DNA from: Mucisphaera sp965279675
Lineage (GTDB): Bacteria > Planctomycetota > Phycisphaerae > Phycisphaerales > Phycisphaeraceae
Assembly: GCF_965279675.1 (NCBI RefSeq)
Contig: NZ_CBDIIJ010000002.1
Span: 1,736,001 to 1,800,000 of the forward strand
Direction: 5' to 3'
Length of the DNA: 64,000 bases
Made by a program: the position numbers and the translations under genes. Positions within the stretch are counted from its first letter, which is position 1. The number at the start of each line of letters is the position of its first letter. Below the pieces are notes generated by a model. The model was given only the letters and a program-made list of their open reading frames with translations. It was not told the DNA's origin and searched no databases. Below, piece after piece: positions 55,846 through 64,000 of the stretch.

Positions 55846-55851
55846 TAGAAT
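55846..55851 (+). promoter_or_regulatory. -10 box of the alkaline phosphatase gene
   Basis: TAGAAT lies 26 bases before ATG 55877, which has GAGGAG at good spacing. No clear -35 or Pho-box pattern was seen. Confidence 0.4.
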
Positions 55852-55876
55852 CGGGGAATCACTGAGGAGCTTTGTC

Positions 55877-57271
55877 ATGGGTGGAACAGGTCAAACGTCT
55901 CGTCGCGGGTTTCTCAAGGGCACGGCGGCGGTGGCGGCGGGCGCTGCGGGGCTGAGTCTGGGGACCGGGGTGAAGGTTGCCAGGGCGCAATCGGTTCGGG
56001 GTGGGCGTGGGGGTCGGGCGCGGAACGTGGTGTTCATGGTGGCTGACGGCATGAGTCAGGGCGTGTGGACGATGGCGGACATGGCGAGCCGGCAGTTGCA
56101 TGGCCGGCGTTCGGCGTGGGCATCGCTTTACATGGGCGGGGCTCCGGTGACGCAGATGATGACGCATTCGGCGAACTCGCTGGTGACAGATTCGGCGGCG
56201 GCGGGTTCGGCGTGGGGGTCAGGTGTGCATATCGATAATGGGGTGATCAATCAGCGTGATGGGCGTGATCTGGAGCCGATCCTGGTGACGGCTCGTGATC
56301 GCGGAATGGCGACGGGGCTGGTGACGACGACGCGGGTCACGCATGCGACGCCGGCGAGTTTCGTGGCGAACGTCCCGAGTCGGAACATGGAGGATGAGAT
56401 CGCTGGCCAGATGCTTGATCGGCGGGTGGATCTGATTCTCGGGGGTGGGGCCCGGCATTTTTCGGATGATCTGCTGTCGAAGCACGAGGACCTGGCGGTG
56501 GTTCGTGATACGGCGGGTCTGCGGGCGGCGGCAATGACGGAGGGGCGATTGCTGGGTCTGTTCAACGGCAGTCACATGTCGTACGACCTCGATCGGCCGG
56601 AGACTGAGCCTCACCTCAAGGAGATGTCGCTGGTGGCGCTTAAGCATCTGGCTGCGAAGTCAAAGGGTGGGCGTGGGTTTGTTCTGCAGATCGAGGGTGG
56701 GCGTGTGGACCATGCGGGTCATGGGAATGATGCGCCCGGGAACCTGTTTGATCAGATTGCGTTTGATGATGCGGTGGAGGCGGTGGTGGGCTGGGCCAGG
56801 CGTCGCGGGGATACGCTGGTGCTGGTCATGACCGATCACGGGTGCGGTGGGCCTGAGTTGACGCTTTATGGCGATGAGGGGAACGAGGGTTTTGCGAAGC
56901 TGCTGAAGGCGAAGTCATCGGTGACGGCGGCACAGATCGCAGCGGGTCGTGAGCAGGATCGGGTGGTGAAGCTGGTGGCCGAGCTGCGCGAGCGGATGGG
57001 TGTGGAACTGGCGATGGATGAGATCGATCATCTGGAGCGCGTGCTTGTGAATGATGCGATGGGTGATGGTTTCTCGGGCAGTCGGAGTGACAGCGCGGTG
57101 ATTGGTTCGGTGCTGGCGAATCACTGGGGTGTGGCGTTTGTGAGCGGTAACCACACGGCAGAGATGGTTCATGCGACGGCCGTGGGCCCGGGCAGTGAAC
57201 TGTTGCGGCCGGTGATGGACAACATCGATTTCTATGGTGTGGTTGTCGAGGCTCTGGGCCTGCGGGGTTAG
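55877..57271 (+). CDS. Alkaline phosphatase, Tat-exported
   Basis: From ATG 55877 the protein has 464 residues. Arg9-Arg10 in TSRRGFLKGTAAVAAG is a twin-arginine signal. The phosphatase core has FMVADGMS (Asp57, metal ligand), the nucleophile Ser106 in TDSAAAGSAW, later GGGARHF, EGGRVDHAGHGND and the metal ligands TDHGC near the C-terminal half. These follow the PhoA family. The enzyme would release phosphate from organic esters outside the cytoplasm. Its stop overlaps the stop of the convergent gene by four bases. Confidence 0.93.
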   Translation: MGGTGQTSRRGFLKGTAAVAAGAAGLSLGTGVKVARAQSVRGGRGGRARNVVFMVADGMSQGVWTMADMASRQLHGRRSAWASLYMGGAPVTQMMTHSANSLVTDSAAAGSAWGSGVHIDNGVINQRDGRDLEPILVTARDRGMATGLVTTTRVTHATPASFVANVPSRNMEDEIAGQMLDRRVDLILGGGARHFSDDLLSKHEDLAVVRDTAGLRAAAMTEGRLLGLFNGSHMSYDLDRPETEPHLKEMSLVALKHLAAKSKGGRGFVLQIEGGRVDHAGHGNDAPGNLFDQIAFDDAVEAVVGWARRRGDTLVLVMTDHGCGGPELTLYGDEGNEGFAKLLKAKSSVTAAQIAAGREQDRVVKLVAELRERMGVELAMDEIDHLERVLVNDAMGDGFSGSRSDSAVIGSVLANHWGVAFVSGNHTAEMVHATAVGPGSELLRPVMDNIDFYGVVVEALGLRG

Positions 57272-59346
57272 TGGCGGCGCGGCCGTAGGCCTGCCAGAGC
57301 GAGCAGAGCGATACCGGTGGCGGGTTCCGGGATGGGGTTGCCATCGAAGCCGAAGTTGCTGGCGAGCAGGGAGAGGTCGATGAGGTCGACGGTGCTGTCG
57401 GCGTTGAAGTTGCCTTCGGCCCAGCTGGTGGCGTCTGACCCGAAGTTGGATGCGAGCAGGGAGAGGTCGATGAGATCGACGGTGCGGTCGAGGTTGGCGT
57501 CGCCCGGCACGGAGCCGAAGAGTGAGGCGAGCCAGAAGTCGATGTCGTCGTTGTTGACGAGGGTGTCGTTGTTGAGGTCGTAGCCCGGAGCGTCGGTGCC
57601 GAAGCGTTCGGCGAGGGTATCGATGTCGCCAGCGTCGAAGTTGCCTGAGCCATTGATGTCGCCGGGGAAAGCGGCGATGGTGGCGCTGACGTTGATGGAT
57701 AGCTGGTGGTTGGTTTCGCCGGGGATGTCTTCATCCGAGAGGTTGAGGATGAAGCTGGTGTCTCGGGTGTCGGCGGTGTTTCCGACGAACATGCTGATGG
57801 AGAAGGGTTGAGCGCTACCGGCTTCGAGGCCGGAGAAGGGCGAGAGGTTGAGCATGATCGTGCTGCTGCCTGAGGGCAGGATGTTGTCGAGATCGAGTGA
57901 AGCGGTGAAGTCGGCGGTGGTTTCGTTGTTGTAGAGATGGAGGGGGATGTTGAGATCGGAGGCACCGGCGAGGATGACGCCGAGGTCGAGGTTGGGTGTG
58001 TCGGCGTCGGTGCCATCGGCGAAGGAGGGATTGGCTGGTTCGAGGACGGTGAGTTCCTGGAAGCCGATGATGGGGGTGGTGTCGGTGTTGGGGTTTGTTG
58101 AGGTCAGTAGGCCACCGATACTGATCGTGCCGGGGGTTGAAGTGTCGGCCAGGGTGTCGTGTTCGGTGGGGCCGGCGAGCGCCTGGGCGGTCCCGGTGAT
58201 GCTGGCGGTATCGGTGTTGAAGACGGTGATGTCGTAGTCGAGTTCGTCGGCTCCGATGGCGGCTACGACCGGGGCGATGTTGGTGGCCTGGAGGGTGGCG
58301 GTGACCGTGGCTCCGACGATCGCGCGGTTGTCGGAGAGTTGGACGTCGAAGGCGGGCTTGGCGGGGAGCTGGTAATCGGCGACGACGGGCAGGTGGTCGG
58401 AGACCTGGGTGAGTCGGGTGAGGATGGTGGGTGAGGCACCGGTGCCCGTGGTGATGGACTGGTTCATGGTGTGGCTGCCATCGTTGCCGAAGGCGCGGTA
58501 GGAGCCGGGGATGTAGTCGAGGCCTTCGGTGTCGAGGAGTTCGCCGGTGACGAGTTGGAAGTCGAAGCGGTCATCGACGCCGCCGCCGACGAGGCCGCCG
58601 GGCGGGCTGGAGGAGGGGGCTTGGGTGTGTGTCTCTCTGAAATTGTCGTTGTTGGACCAGTTGCCGCGTTTATCGATGGGGTCGAAGGCGATGCCTGCGC
58701 CCGGGGAGGTGAGGAGGTGGGCGTAGGCGGGCTCAAAGGCAGTGTAGAGGTTGAAGTCTCCGGCGTAGATGATGGAGGTGCCTTCGCCGAGGGCGTCGGC
58801 GTCGTTGCGAACCTGGATGGCTTCCTGGAGTCGCCTGCCTTCGTTGGTGGAGCCGCGGCTGGCCTTGTAGTGGTGGTTGTAGAGGTAGAAGTCGGCCTCT
58901 TCGCCGTAGCCGACGGGGCGTAGTTGGTAGCGGGTGAACTGGCGCGCGGGGCCGGAGCTGCTGATGGTGCCGAGGGCGGCTTCACTGATGAGTGAGACGG
59001 TTTGCGTGTTGTAGATGAGGCCTGGGCCGCCGGCTCCGGTCGAGCCGGGGCTGACGTTCGCGCGGGCGTAGGTGCCGGAGCCGTAGACGCTGTTGAGCAG
59101 GTTGACGATGGCCTGGGTGGTGGAGCCAGGGGAGTTCTGTTCCTGGAGCGCGAGGACATCGATGGGCTTGGCGAAGCCGTTGCGGTTTTCGTCCCCGATG
59201 GCTTCGAGGACGTCTTCGAGGCCGGTGCGTGGCCCGCCTGCGGTGTTGTAGGAGACAACGCGCAGCTGTGCTTCAGCGGCGGCGGTGAAGGCGAGCAGGG
59301 CGGAGAGCGAGAGGGCGGCGGTGATGGCCGAGCGGGTGGAACGCAT
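57268..59346 (-). CDS. Endonuclease/exonuclease/phosphatase protein with dockerins and PEP-CTERM
   Basis: A 692-residue secreted protein. After the signal peptide (ending AAAEAQ) residues 28-345 form an EEP domain: VVSYNTAGG, LALQEQN (Glu69), YNHHYKASRG, AGDFNLY and the late SDHLPVVADY are the metal- and phosphate-binding motifs. A beta-sandwich-rich middle follows (Cadherin-like or CARDB-type turns such as NIPLHLYNNETT). Two dockerin-like repeats (bases 57344-57500) precede IPEPATGIALLALAGL plus RPRRH. The substrate may be extracellular DNA, sphingomyelin-type lipids or inositol phosphates; the sequence does not decide. Confidence 0.9.
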   Translation of the reverse strand: MRSTRSAITAALSLSALLAFTAAAEAQLRVVSYNTAGGPRTGLEDVLEAIGDENRNGFAKPIDVLALQEQNSPGSTTQAIVNLLNSVYGSGTYARANVSPGSTGAGGPGLIYNTQTVSLISEAALGTISSSGPARQFTRYQLRPVGYGEEADFYLYNHHYKASRGSTNEGRRLQEAIQVRNDADALGEGTSIIYAGDFNLYTAFEPAYAHLLTSPGAGIAFDPIDKRGNWSNNDNFRETHTQAPSSSPPGGLVGGGVDDRFDFQLVTGELLDTEGLDYIPGSYRAFGNDGSHTMNQSITTGTGASPTILTRLTQVSDHLPVVADYQLPAKPAFDVQLSDNRAIVGATVTATLQATNIAPVVAAIGADELDYDITVFNTDTASITGTAQALAGPTEHDTLADTSTPGTISIGGLLTSTNPNTDTTPIIGFQELTVLEPANPSFADGTDADTPNLDLGVILAGASDLNIPLHLYNNETTADFTASLDLDNILPSGSSTIMLNLSPFSGLEAGSAQPFSISMFVGNTADTRDTSFILNLSDEDIPGETNHQLSINVSATIAAFPGDINGSGNFDAGDIDTLAERFGTDAPGYDLNNDTLVNNDDIDFWLASLFGSVPGDANLDRTVDLIDLSLLASNFGSDATSWAEGNFNADSTVDLIDLSLLASNFGFDGNPIPEPATGIALLALAGLRPRRH

Positions 59347-59444
59347 GGTGTGGGGTATCCGTCAAAAAACAGGCGGGTTGAGGGGTTCGTGCGTGCGGGG
59401 CACGGATAAGCATTTAGTGTGCCACGTATTGGCGTGGCGGCCAG

Positions 59445-59476
59445 AAAAAAACCCCGCGAGCGTGTGCCCGCGGGGT
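59445..59476 (-). terminator. Intrinsic terminator after 59508-61421
   Basis: ACCCCGCG (59451-59458) pairs with CGCGGGGT (59469-59476). On the minus strand a run of T follows. Confidence 0.88.
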
Positions 59477-59507
59477 CCTGGTTATGAGCGTCGAAAGGTC
59501 GCAGCGA

Positions 59508-61421
59508 TCAGTGGCTGCGGCGGGTGAGGGCGAGGGCGCCGAGGCCGAGCAGAGCCAGCGAGGCGGGCTCGGGGATGGTGTTGGTCGAGCCGAAGTTGGT
59601 GGCGAGGATGGAGAGGTCGATCAGGTCGACGGTTCCATCGGCGTTGAAGTCGCCACCGGCGTAGCCGGCCGGACCGTTGAAGTTGGTGGCGAGGTTGGAG
59701 AGGTCGATGAGGTCGACTTCGCCATCGAGGTTGGCGTCACCAAGGAAGCTGCCGAAGAGGGTTTCGACCCAGAAGGTCAGGTCGCCGGCATCAATGGCTT
59801 CGGAGCCGTCGAGGTCGAACTCGCTGTCGGTCGAGCTGGCCAGGATGGCGGCGACGAGGAGGTCGACATCGGCGTTGTCGAGGACGCCGGAGAGGTCGAA
59901 GTCGCCAACGAGACCGGGGAGGTCGCCGATAAAGAAGAAGCCGGCGTAGCTGCCCTGGCTGAAGATCTGGAAGTTGCCGGCATCATTGGCGACGAGGGTG
60001 GTCTGGCCGGTGTTGAGGTCGAGTGCCCACCAGTCGCCATCGAAGGAGCCACCATCGGTCGGGGTGTCGCGGTCGTAGAAGTAGACGACGTTGTTGACGA
60101 AGTCGTAGACGGGGTAGCGACCGTCGGTGACGACGGTGTCGTCGTCGCCGGGCTGGTTGCCGTCGAGCTGGTCGAAGCCCCAGGGGCCAAAGAGGATTTC
60201 GCCGTTGGTGTCGTAGCTGATCACCTCACGCGTGATGATGCTGGGTTCACTCTGAGGGGTCTCGAAGAAGCCGGACTCAGAGATTAGGAGGTCGCCGGTC
60301 AGGGGGTTGACCATGATCCGGTCGGCGTTGCCGTCGTTGGAGAGGACGTCAATGGTGGGATTGTCGTCGAGGATGAAGGCGTCGCCGCCGCTGGTGAAGG
60401 GCTTGTAGCTACGGCTGTCGATGTCAAAGAAGCGGACTTGGTCGCCGTCTCCGTCGTCTTCAACAATCCAGACGCCACGGGTGCCGGTGGTCGGGTCGAC
60501 GTAGGCGAACATCGTTGTCGGTTCGCTGCTGCCTTCGCCATCGCCCTGAACACGGCCGATGATCTCGGAGGTCCAGACTTCGGTGGTGCCTTGCTCGAAG
60601 CCGCCTTCGTACTCGGTGACGGTGCGGGTTTCGAAGACGCCAGGCGAGACTTCGATCTGGAAGTCAACGTCATTAGTGATGACGCCAGGAGCCTGAACGG
60701 TTTCATCGTTGGTTTCTGCGATGCGGGTGAAGAGGCGGATCTCGTGGTCGCCTTCGAAGGTGGTGCCATCGATGCTGGCGCCAGCCTGGGTGGTGGGGGA
60801 GTCGTCGTCGATCATGACGATGGTGTTCTCGTCGATGAAAGCGATCGGGGTGTTGAAGAAGCCATCGGAGTCGCCGCGGGAGGTAGCGACTTCGCCGATC
60901 TTCTGGATGCCCGTGGAAGCGAGCGAGCTGTTGGCGAGGACGGGGTTGGGGGCTCCGCCGAGGATCGGGTCGCCAAAGAAGTCATCGGTCTGGGTGTAGT
61001 ACGAGACGTACTGGCTGCCCTGGTTGGTGACCCAGTCGTTGTAAAAAAGATCGAAGTCGATGCGGTAGAGGTCGGAGTCGCCTTCGGTATCGGTCTGGTT
61101 GTTTGCGAAACCGGTGGAAGTAACTTCGTCGCCGGGGTTTCCGCTGTCGAAGGCAAGGACGTATACGTCACCCGTTGTTGGGTTGACAGTTAACGCAGAG
61201 AAGTCTTCACGGTTGGAGGTGGTTGTCTCAAAGGGCAGCGCGACGGTGAAGAGCGGGGTGGCGAGGCTGTCGGTGCTGTAGAAAGTGATGGTGTCACTGG
61301 TAGCAGTAGAGTTGCCGATATCACCGATGGCGATGAAGCCCCCCGTGGGGCTTGAGGCCAAAGCGGCGGAGGTAAGTGTGGTGGCGGCAAGGGCGCTGGT
61401 TAGCAGACGTGCGGTGGACAT
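59508..61421 (-). CDS. PEP-CTERM/dockerin secreted protein, 637 residues
   Basis: AGGAG precedes ATG 61421. The signal peptide ends near SAALAS. The mature part reads like a beta-propeller: GGFIAIGDIGN, VNPTTGDVYVLAFD, repeated P-T/L-T-G-D/T turns (VNPLTGDLLISESG, VDPTTGTRGVWIVEDDGDG) and YFYDRD. Two dockerin-like repeats (bases 59588-59745) with a preceding calcium-loop-rich stretch lead to IPEPASLALLGLGALAL plus TRRSH. Function unknown. Confidence 0.88.
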   Translation of the reverse strand: MSTARLLTSALAATTLTSAALASSPTGGFIAIGDIGNSTATSDTITFYSTDSLATPLFTVALPFETTTSNREDFSALTVNPTTGDVYVLAFDSGNPGDEVTSTGFANNQTDTEGDSDLYRIDFDLFYNDWVTNQGSQYVSYYTQTDDFFGDPILGGAPNPVLANSSLASTGIQKIGEVATSRGDSDGFFNTPIAFIDENTIVMIDDDSPTTQAGASIDGTTFEGDHEIRLFTRIAETNDETVQAPGVITNDVDFQIEVSPGVFETRTVTEYEGGFEQGTTEVWTSEIIGRVQGDGEGSSEPTTMFAYVDPTTGTRGVWIVEDDGDGDQVRFFDIDSRSYKPFTSGGDAFILDDNPTIDVLSNDGNADRIMVNPLTGDLLISESGFFETPQSEPSIITREVISYDTNGEILFGPWGFDQLDGNQPGDDDTVVTDGRYPVYDFVNNVVYFYDRDTPTDGGSFDGDWWALDLNTGQTTLVANDAGNFQIFSQGSYAGFFFIGDLPGLVGDFDLSGVLDNADVDLLVAAILASSTDSEFDLDGSEAIDAGDLTFWVETLFGSFLGDANLDGEVDLIDLSNLATNFNGPAGYAGGDFNADGTVDLIDLSILATNFGSTNTIPEPASLALLGLGALALTRRSH

Positions 61422-61498
61422 GCTTCTGTTCTCCTGGTCTTCCGTGGTTGTGGGAGCGGTCCTAGGTTAAGGCCCGTTTTTGGATCGGGCCGGTTGGC

Positions 61499-62500
61499 TT
61501 ATCTGACGACGTAGCCGTTGGTGATGAAGGGCTCGCGTCGGTCGCGGGTGTTGTTGCGGCTGGTGATCACACTTCCCGTGGGCAGGAAATGATCGACCGT
61601 GGTGGCTTCTTCGACGGAGAGGCGGGAAGCATGGCCACCGAAGAAAGACGCGTTGAGTTGTCCGGTGTGTCGGAAGGCGTATCGCTCACTGGTTTCGGTT
61701 GGCACGTTGCGTATGCCCGGCTCGTACTGGTAGGGCGATCCGCTTCCGCCTGCGAATGCGGGGCCGCTTACCATGAAGTTGCCGCCTTGGAACTGTTTGA
61801 CGATGCCGTTGAAGGTGATCTGATCCGGGCCGTTGACGAATCTGGCTCCATCGAGGGCGTAAACCTTCTCGCTGCCGGATCCCAAGACATCGAGTTTACT
61901 GGCGTAGTCGTTGGGGACGCTGGCGGCCATGCTCACTGCTGAACCACGACTGTTAGAGAGATAGATCGGATCATCGCTGCCGTTGGCGTAGGTGTCTCCC
62001 CACAGGTGGAAGCCGAGGGGAGACGAGTAGCTGGAGACGAATGTGGTTTCAGCGTTGATGTTGACATCACCGGCGGCGAAGACGTCGGTGTAGTTTTCCT
62101 GATTGGCGGGGCAGCGGAATTCGTTGTTGAAGATGTCTTCGATCCGGTTGCTCCGATCATCGGAGAGTCCGAGAGACGAGCCCATGGTCGGTGATACCCA
62201 GTCCATGTTCTGTGTGGGTTCGTTGGCTCCATCACGGAAGGTAGCTGCTGGATTGTTGTAGCGGGCACCCGAGGTGTTCGGCCCGGCGAGCCAGCCGTCG
62301 TTATCGACGGTGTAGGTGAACATGCCCTGTGCGGCGGAGCGGAGGTTGCCGAGGCAGATGGCGGAGCGGGCGGTGCCGCGGGCGGCTCCGAGGGCGGGGA
62401 GGAGGATGCCGATGAGCAGGGCGATGATGGAGATGACGACGAGCAGCTCGATGAGGGTAAAGGCTGCGGCCTGACGGGGTCGTGAGGTGGTGGGTGTCAT
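61499..62500 (-). CDS. Type II pseudopilin-like protein, 333 residues
   Basis: From ATG 62500 (GGAG upstream). FTLIELLVV begins at residue 14 after Ala13, an atypical residue for the prepilin peptidase site where Gly is usual; Glu18 is kept. The globular part has a NDGWLAGPN stretch, and the C-terminal RHTGQLNASFFGGHASRL corresponds to the H-x9-DG motif with GG in place of DG. It lies between two PEP-CTERM genes read in the same direction, 78 bases from the 59508-61421 gene. Confidence 0.9.
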   Translation of the reverse strand: MTPTTSRPRQAAAFTLIELLVVISIIALLIGILLPALGAARGTARSAICLGNLRSAAQGMFTYTVDNDGWLAGPNTSGARYNNPAATFRDGANEPTQNMDWVSPTMGSSLGLSDDRSNRIEDIFNNEFRCPANQENYTDVFAAGDVNINAETTFVSSYSSPLGFHLWGDTYANGSDDPIYLSNSRGSAVSMAASVPNDYASKLDVLGSGSEKVYALDGARFVNGPDQITFNGIVKQFQGGNFMVSGPAFAGGSGSPYQYEPGIRNVPTETSERYAFRHTGQLNASFFGGHASRLSVEEATTVDHFLPTGSVITSRNNTRDRREPFITNGYVVR

Positions 62501-62643
62501 CGTTAGGTCTCCGTGCGGGGTGGGGGTCGGACCGATCAGGTTTCTTCCCTGCCACGCGAGCACGGCTTGGCGGTGAGGGAACTCACCTAGTTTAGCCGTT
62601 GGCATCCGTGCTGTTCGCGGCGGCGTCCATCGCCGGGCAAAAG

Positions 62644-62671
62644 AAGGGCGAGCCTTTCGAGGCTCACCCTT
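62644..62671 (-). terminator. Intrinsic terminator after 62729-63406
   Basis: Bases 62644-62655 pair with 62660-62671 around a TTCG loop (one G-U pair in RNA). The minus strand continues CTTTTG. Confidence 0.8.
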
Positions 62672-62728
62672 CAGAATAGCAAGTTGTCTTCACAAGATTA
62701 AAATCTTGCGGTGGTTTGCTTAGCTTGT

Positions 62729-63406
62729 TCAGGCTGAGCGGCGGGCCAGGGCGAGCACGCCGAGGCCGAGCAGAGCGGCCGAAGCCGGCTCGGGGATGAC
62801 GAACTCGTGGGTGCCGGGGGTGGTCAGTTCGAGGAGCAGAACCTTCTCAGCGGCGTCGTCGAAGTTGGCATCTTCGAGGCCATTCACGCCGGCGTGGAAC
62901 CACTCGGAGATATCGAAGTTGCCGTTGTTGCCGGAGATGGCGGTCGGCAGGCGGAAGGCGTAGCTGTCGGTGTATTCCCAGGCTTCGCCGGTGCCGTCGG
63001 TATCGATCTGGCCGTGGATGTCGACGATGACGCCATCGAGGTTGAGGATGTAGCGGTCGTCGCCATTGCTGAAGAAGGCGGGGGTGTAGAGGTCGGCGGC
63101 GAAGCCGTAGGTGTCTTCGAAGACGCCCTGGCCGCCGTTGCTCGACGACTGGATGACGAAGGACTGGCCGGCGAAGATGGTGACGCCGGTGAGGTCGACA
63201 TCGATGTCGAGGTCGGTGTTGGCATTGGACTGGTTGATGATGCCGCCGGAGGCGAAGGTGATGTCGGTGGAACCGGTGTTCGTGATTTCAACGAACTTGG
63301 GGTTGCCGCCGCCACGGGTGCCGTCGACGACTTCGGAGATTATCAGGCCAGCGGAAGCGGTGCTGGTCATGGCCAGGGCGGCTGCAAGGGTCAGTGCGGT
63401 GCGCAT
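62729..63406 (-). CDS. PEP-CTERM protein with a lamin-tail-like domain, 225 residues
   Basis: GGAGG precedes ATG 63406. After the signal peptide (ending STASAG) the mature sequence starts LIISEVVDGT, then FVEITNTGSTDI, and GQSFVIQSSS, the typical LTD (lamin tail domain) pattern found in secreted bacterial proteins together with nucleases. The tail is IPEPASAALLGLGVLAL plus ARRSA. No catalytic motif is present. Confidence 0.88.
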   Translation of the reverse strand: MRTALTLAAALAMTSTASAGLIISEVVDGTRGGGNPKFVEITNTGSTDITFASGGIINQSNANTDLDIDVDLTGVTIFAGQSFVIQSSSNGGQGVFEDTYGFAADLYTPAFFSNGDDRYILNLDGVIVDIHGQIDTDGTGEAWEYTDSYAFRLPTAISGNNGNFDISEWFHAGVNGLEDANFDDAAEKVLLLELTTPGTHEFVIPEPASAALLGLGVLALARRSA

Positions 63407-63726
63407 TTTCTCAATCCTCCAGTGTGCAAAAGGTCAAAACAGGCGAGGGTGTCCGTGGTGATCGACGCTACGTTGCGTGTCTCGGTGGGTTGGACGGATG
63501 TCTAGCGGGTCGACAGACCCCGCATGCGACGGCAAGAAGATACCGCGCTGAGCCTTGCTCATCCAGTGTGTCTTCTGAGATTTCGTGTTAGGAAATCGTG
63601 AGCGGGCGGTAGATGATGTTCTCTGCAGCAGATGCCGTAGGTGCGGTAGGCTTATGTGGGGCGACCGAGCAGGGCTGGCTGTTTGCGTACCAGCGTGTCA
63701 GGAAGTCTGTTAAAGCAGGAGCGACA
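63407..63726. other. Intergenic region between divergent genes
   Basis: The 320 bases hold no gene that I can support. They contain the divergent control regions of the LTD protein and the partial lipoprotein gene at 63727. No clear consensus promoter stood out. Confidence 0.5.
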
Positions 63727-64000
63727 GTGAACATGGGTGATTTCCGCGTAACTCGGCTTGGGGTGACGATCGTCGTTTTTGGCCTGCTGGCGGGGTTTTT
63801 GGGTTTAGTGGGGGGGTGTGCGTCGATTCACGAAGCGGGCAGCGAGAAGCCGGTGGTGATCCGGGTGGCGTCGTTTAATACGTCGCTGAGCCGGACGCCT
63901 GAGGGGAAGATGCTGGCTGATTTTGAGACGGGGCATGATCCTGCGGCGCGGCGGACGGCGGAGATTCTGCAGCGGCTGCGGCCGGATGTGGTGCTCATGA
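63727..64000 (+). CDS. EEP-domain lipoprotein, N-terminal part (runs off the window)
   Basis: GTG 63727 has AGGAG six bases upstream; ATG 63733 is the alternative. The N-terminus has a lipoprotein signal with lipobox LVGGC (about residue 31). After a short linker, VIRVASFNTSLSRTPEGKMLADFETG and AARRTAEILQRLRPDVVLM open an endonuclease/exonuclease/phosphatase domain, as in planctomycete secreted EEP and phytase-like proteins. About 91 codons are visible; the catalytic Glu and later motifs are cut off. Confidence 0.85.
   Translation, partial: MNMGDFRVTRLGVTIVVFGLLAGFLGLVGGCASIHEAGSEKPVVIRVASFNTSLSRTPEGKMLADFETGHDPAARRTAEILQRLRPDVVLM

Overview
The window looks like a chromosomal segment of a planctomycete of the class Phycisphaerae. 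This is inferred from gene content, not from a database match. The DNA is GC-rich. Twelve secreted proteins end in a PEP-CTERM sorting tail (V/I/L-P-x-P, a hydrophobic stretch, then Arg-rich end), and five of these carry paired dockerin-like repeats of the VDLIDLS type before the tail. Three type II pseudopilin-like proteins start with the FTLIELLVV methylation motif. No exosortase, rRNA, CRISPR array, phage or transposase gene was found.

Layout. 1-11.7 kb: every gene is on the minus strand (partial pseudopilin, yihY, yidD-rnpA, a ClC channel with CBS domains, a membrane protein, hemB with two heme-type radical SAM genes, a YjfB-like protein, a PEP-CTERM protein, scpA). 11.9-14.8 kb: a PEP-CTERM gene and ftsY on the plus strand, then a 762-bp gene-free interval, then dtd. 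The plus strand changes from C-rich to G-rich here whatever the gene orientation, so this is the best candidate for a replication origin. The same interval holds what looks like a ~400-nt structured RNA ending in a strong terminator. 14.9-20.2 kb: a surface-protein island with two tandem paralogous PEP-CTERM proteins, a 64-residue mini PEP-CTERM protein and a 1035-residue repeat protein. 20.3-33.8 kb: mostly housekeeping genes (bioB, plsY, gpmI, rsmD, a methyltransferase coupled to hisS, rpiB, a PNPOx-like flavoprotein, GGCT, an LpxH-like phosphoesterase, hspQ, a WG-repeat protein). 33.9-44.9 kb: a PAS-GGDEF-EAL protein, a SprA-related protein, a lipoprotein hydrolase, a SprT-like protease, a CNT nucleoside transporter, tpx, cysK and a tRNA-Cys. 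45-50 kb: a Tat-exported phosphoesterase-propeller protein and an ECF sigma factor - NrsF - MFS operon. 50-64 kb: PEP-CTERM/dockerin surface proteins, two pseudopilins, an alkaline phosphatase and two endonuclease/exonuclease/phosphatase proteins.

Working relationships. The ECF sigma gene (SigF/ECF16 type, coupled to its NrsF anti-sigma) lies between two divergent exact GTAACC-N16-CGAA elements, the recognition sequence known for Caulobacter SigF. One would drive the sigma operon itself. The other would drive the adjacent large PEP-CTERM/dockerin surface protein. Several PEP-CTERM genes are organised with pseudopilin genes, most clearly in the overlapping three-gene unit 55301-52763. Secreted phosphoesterases recur at 44987, 55877, 57268 and 63727, which suggests extracellular phosphate scavenging.
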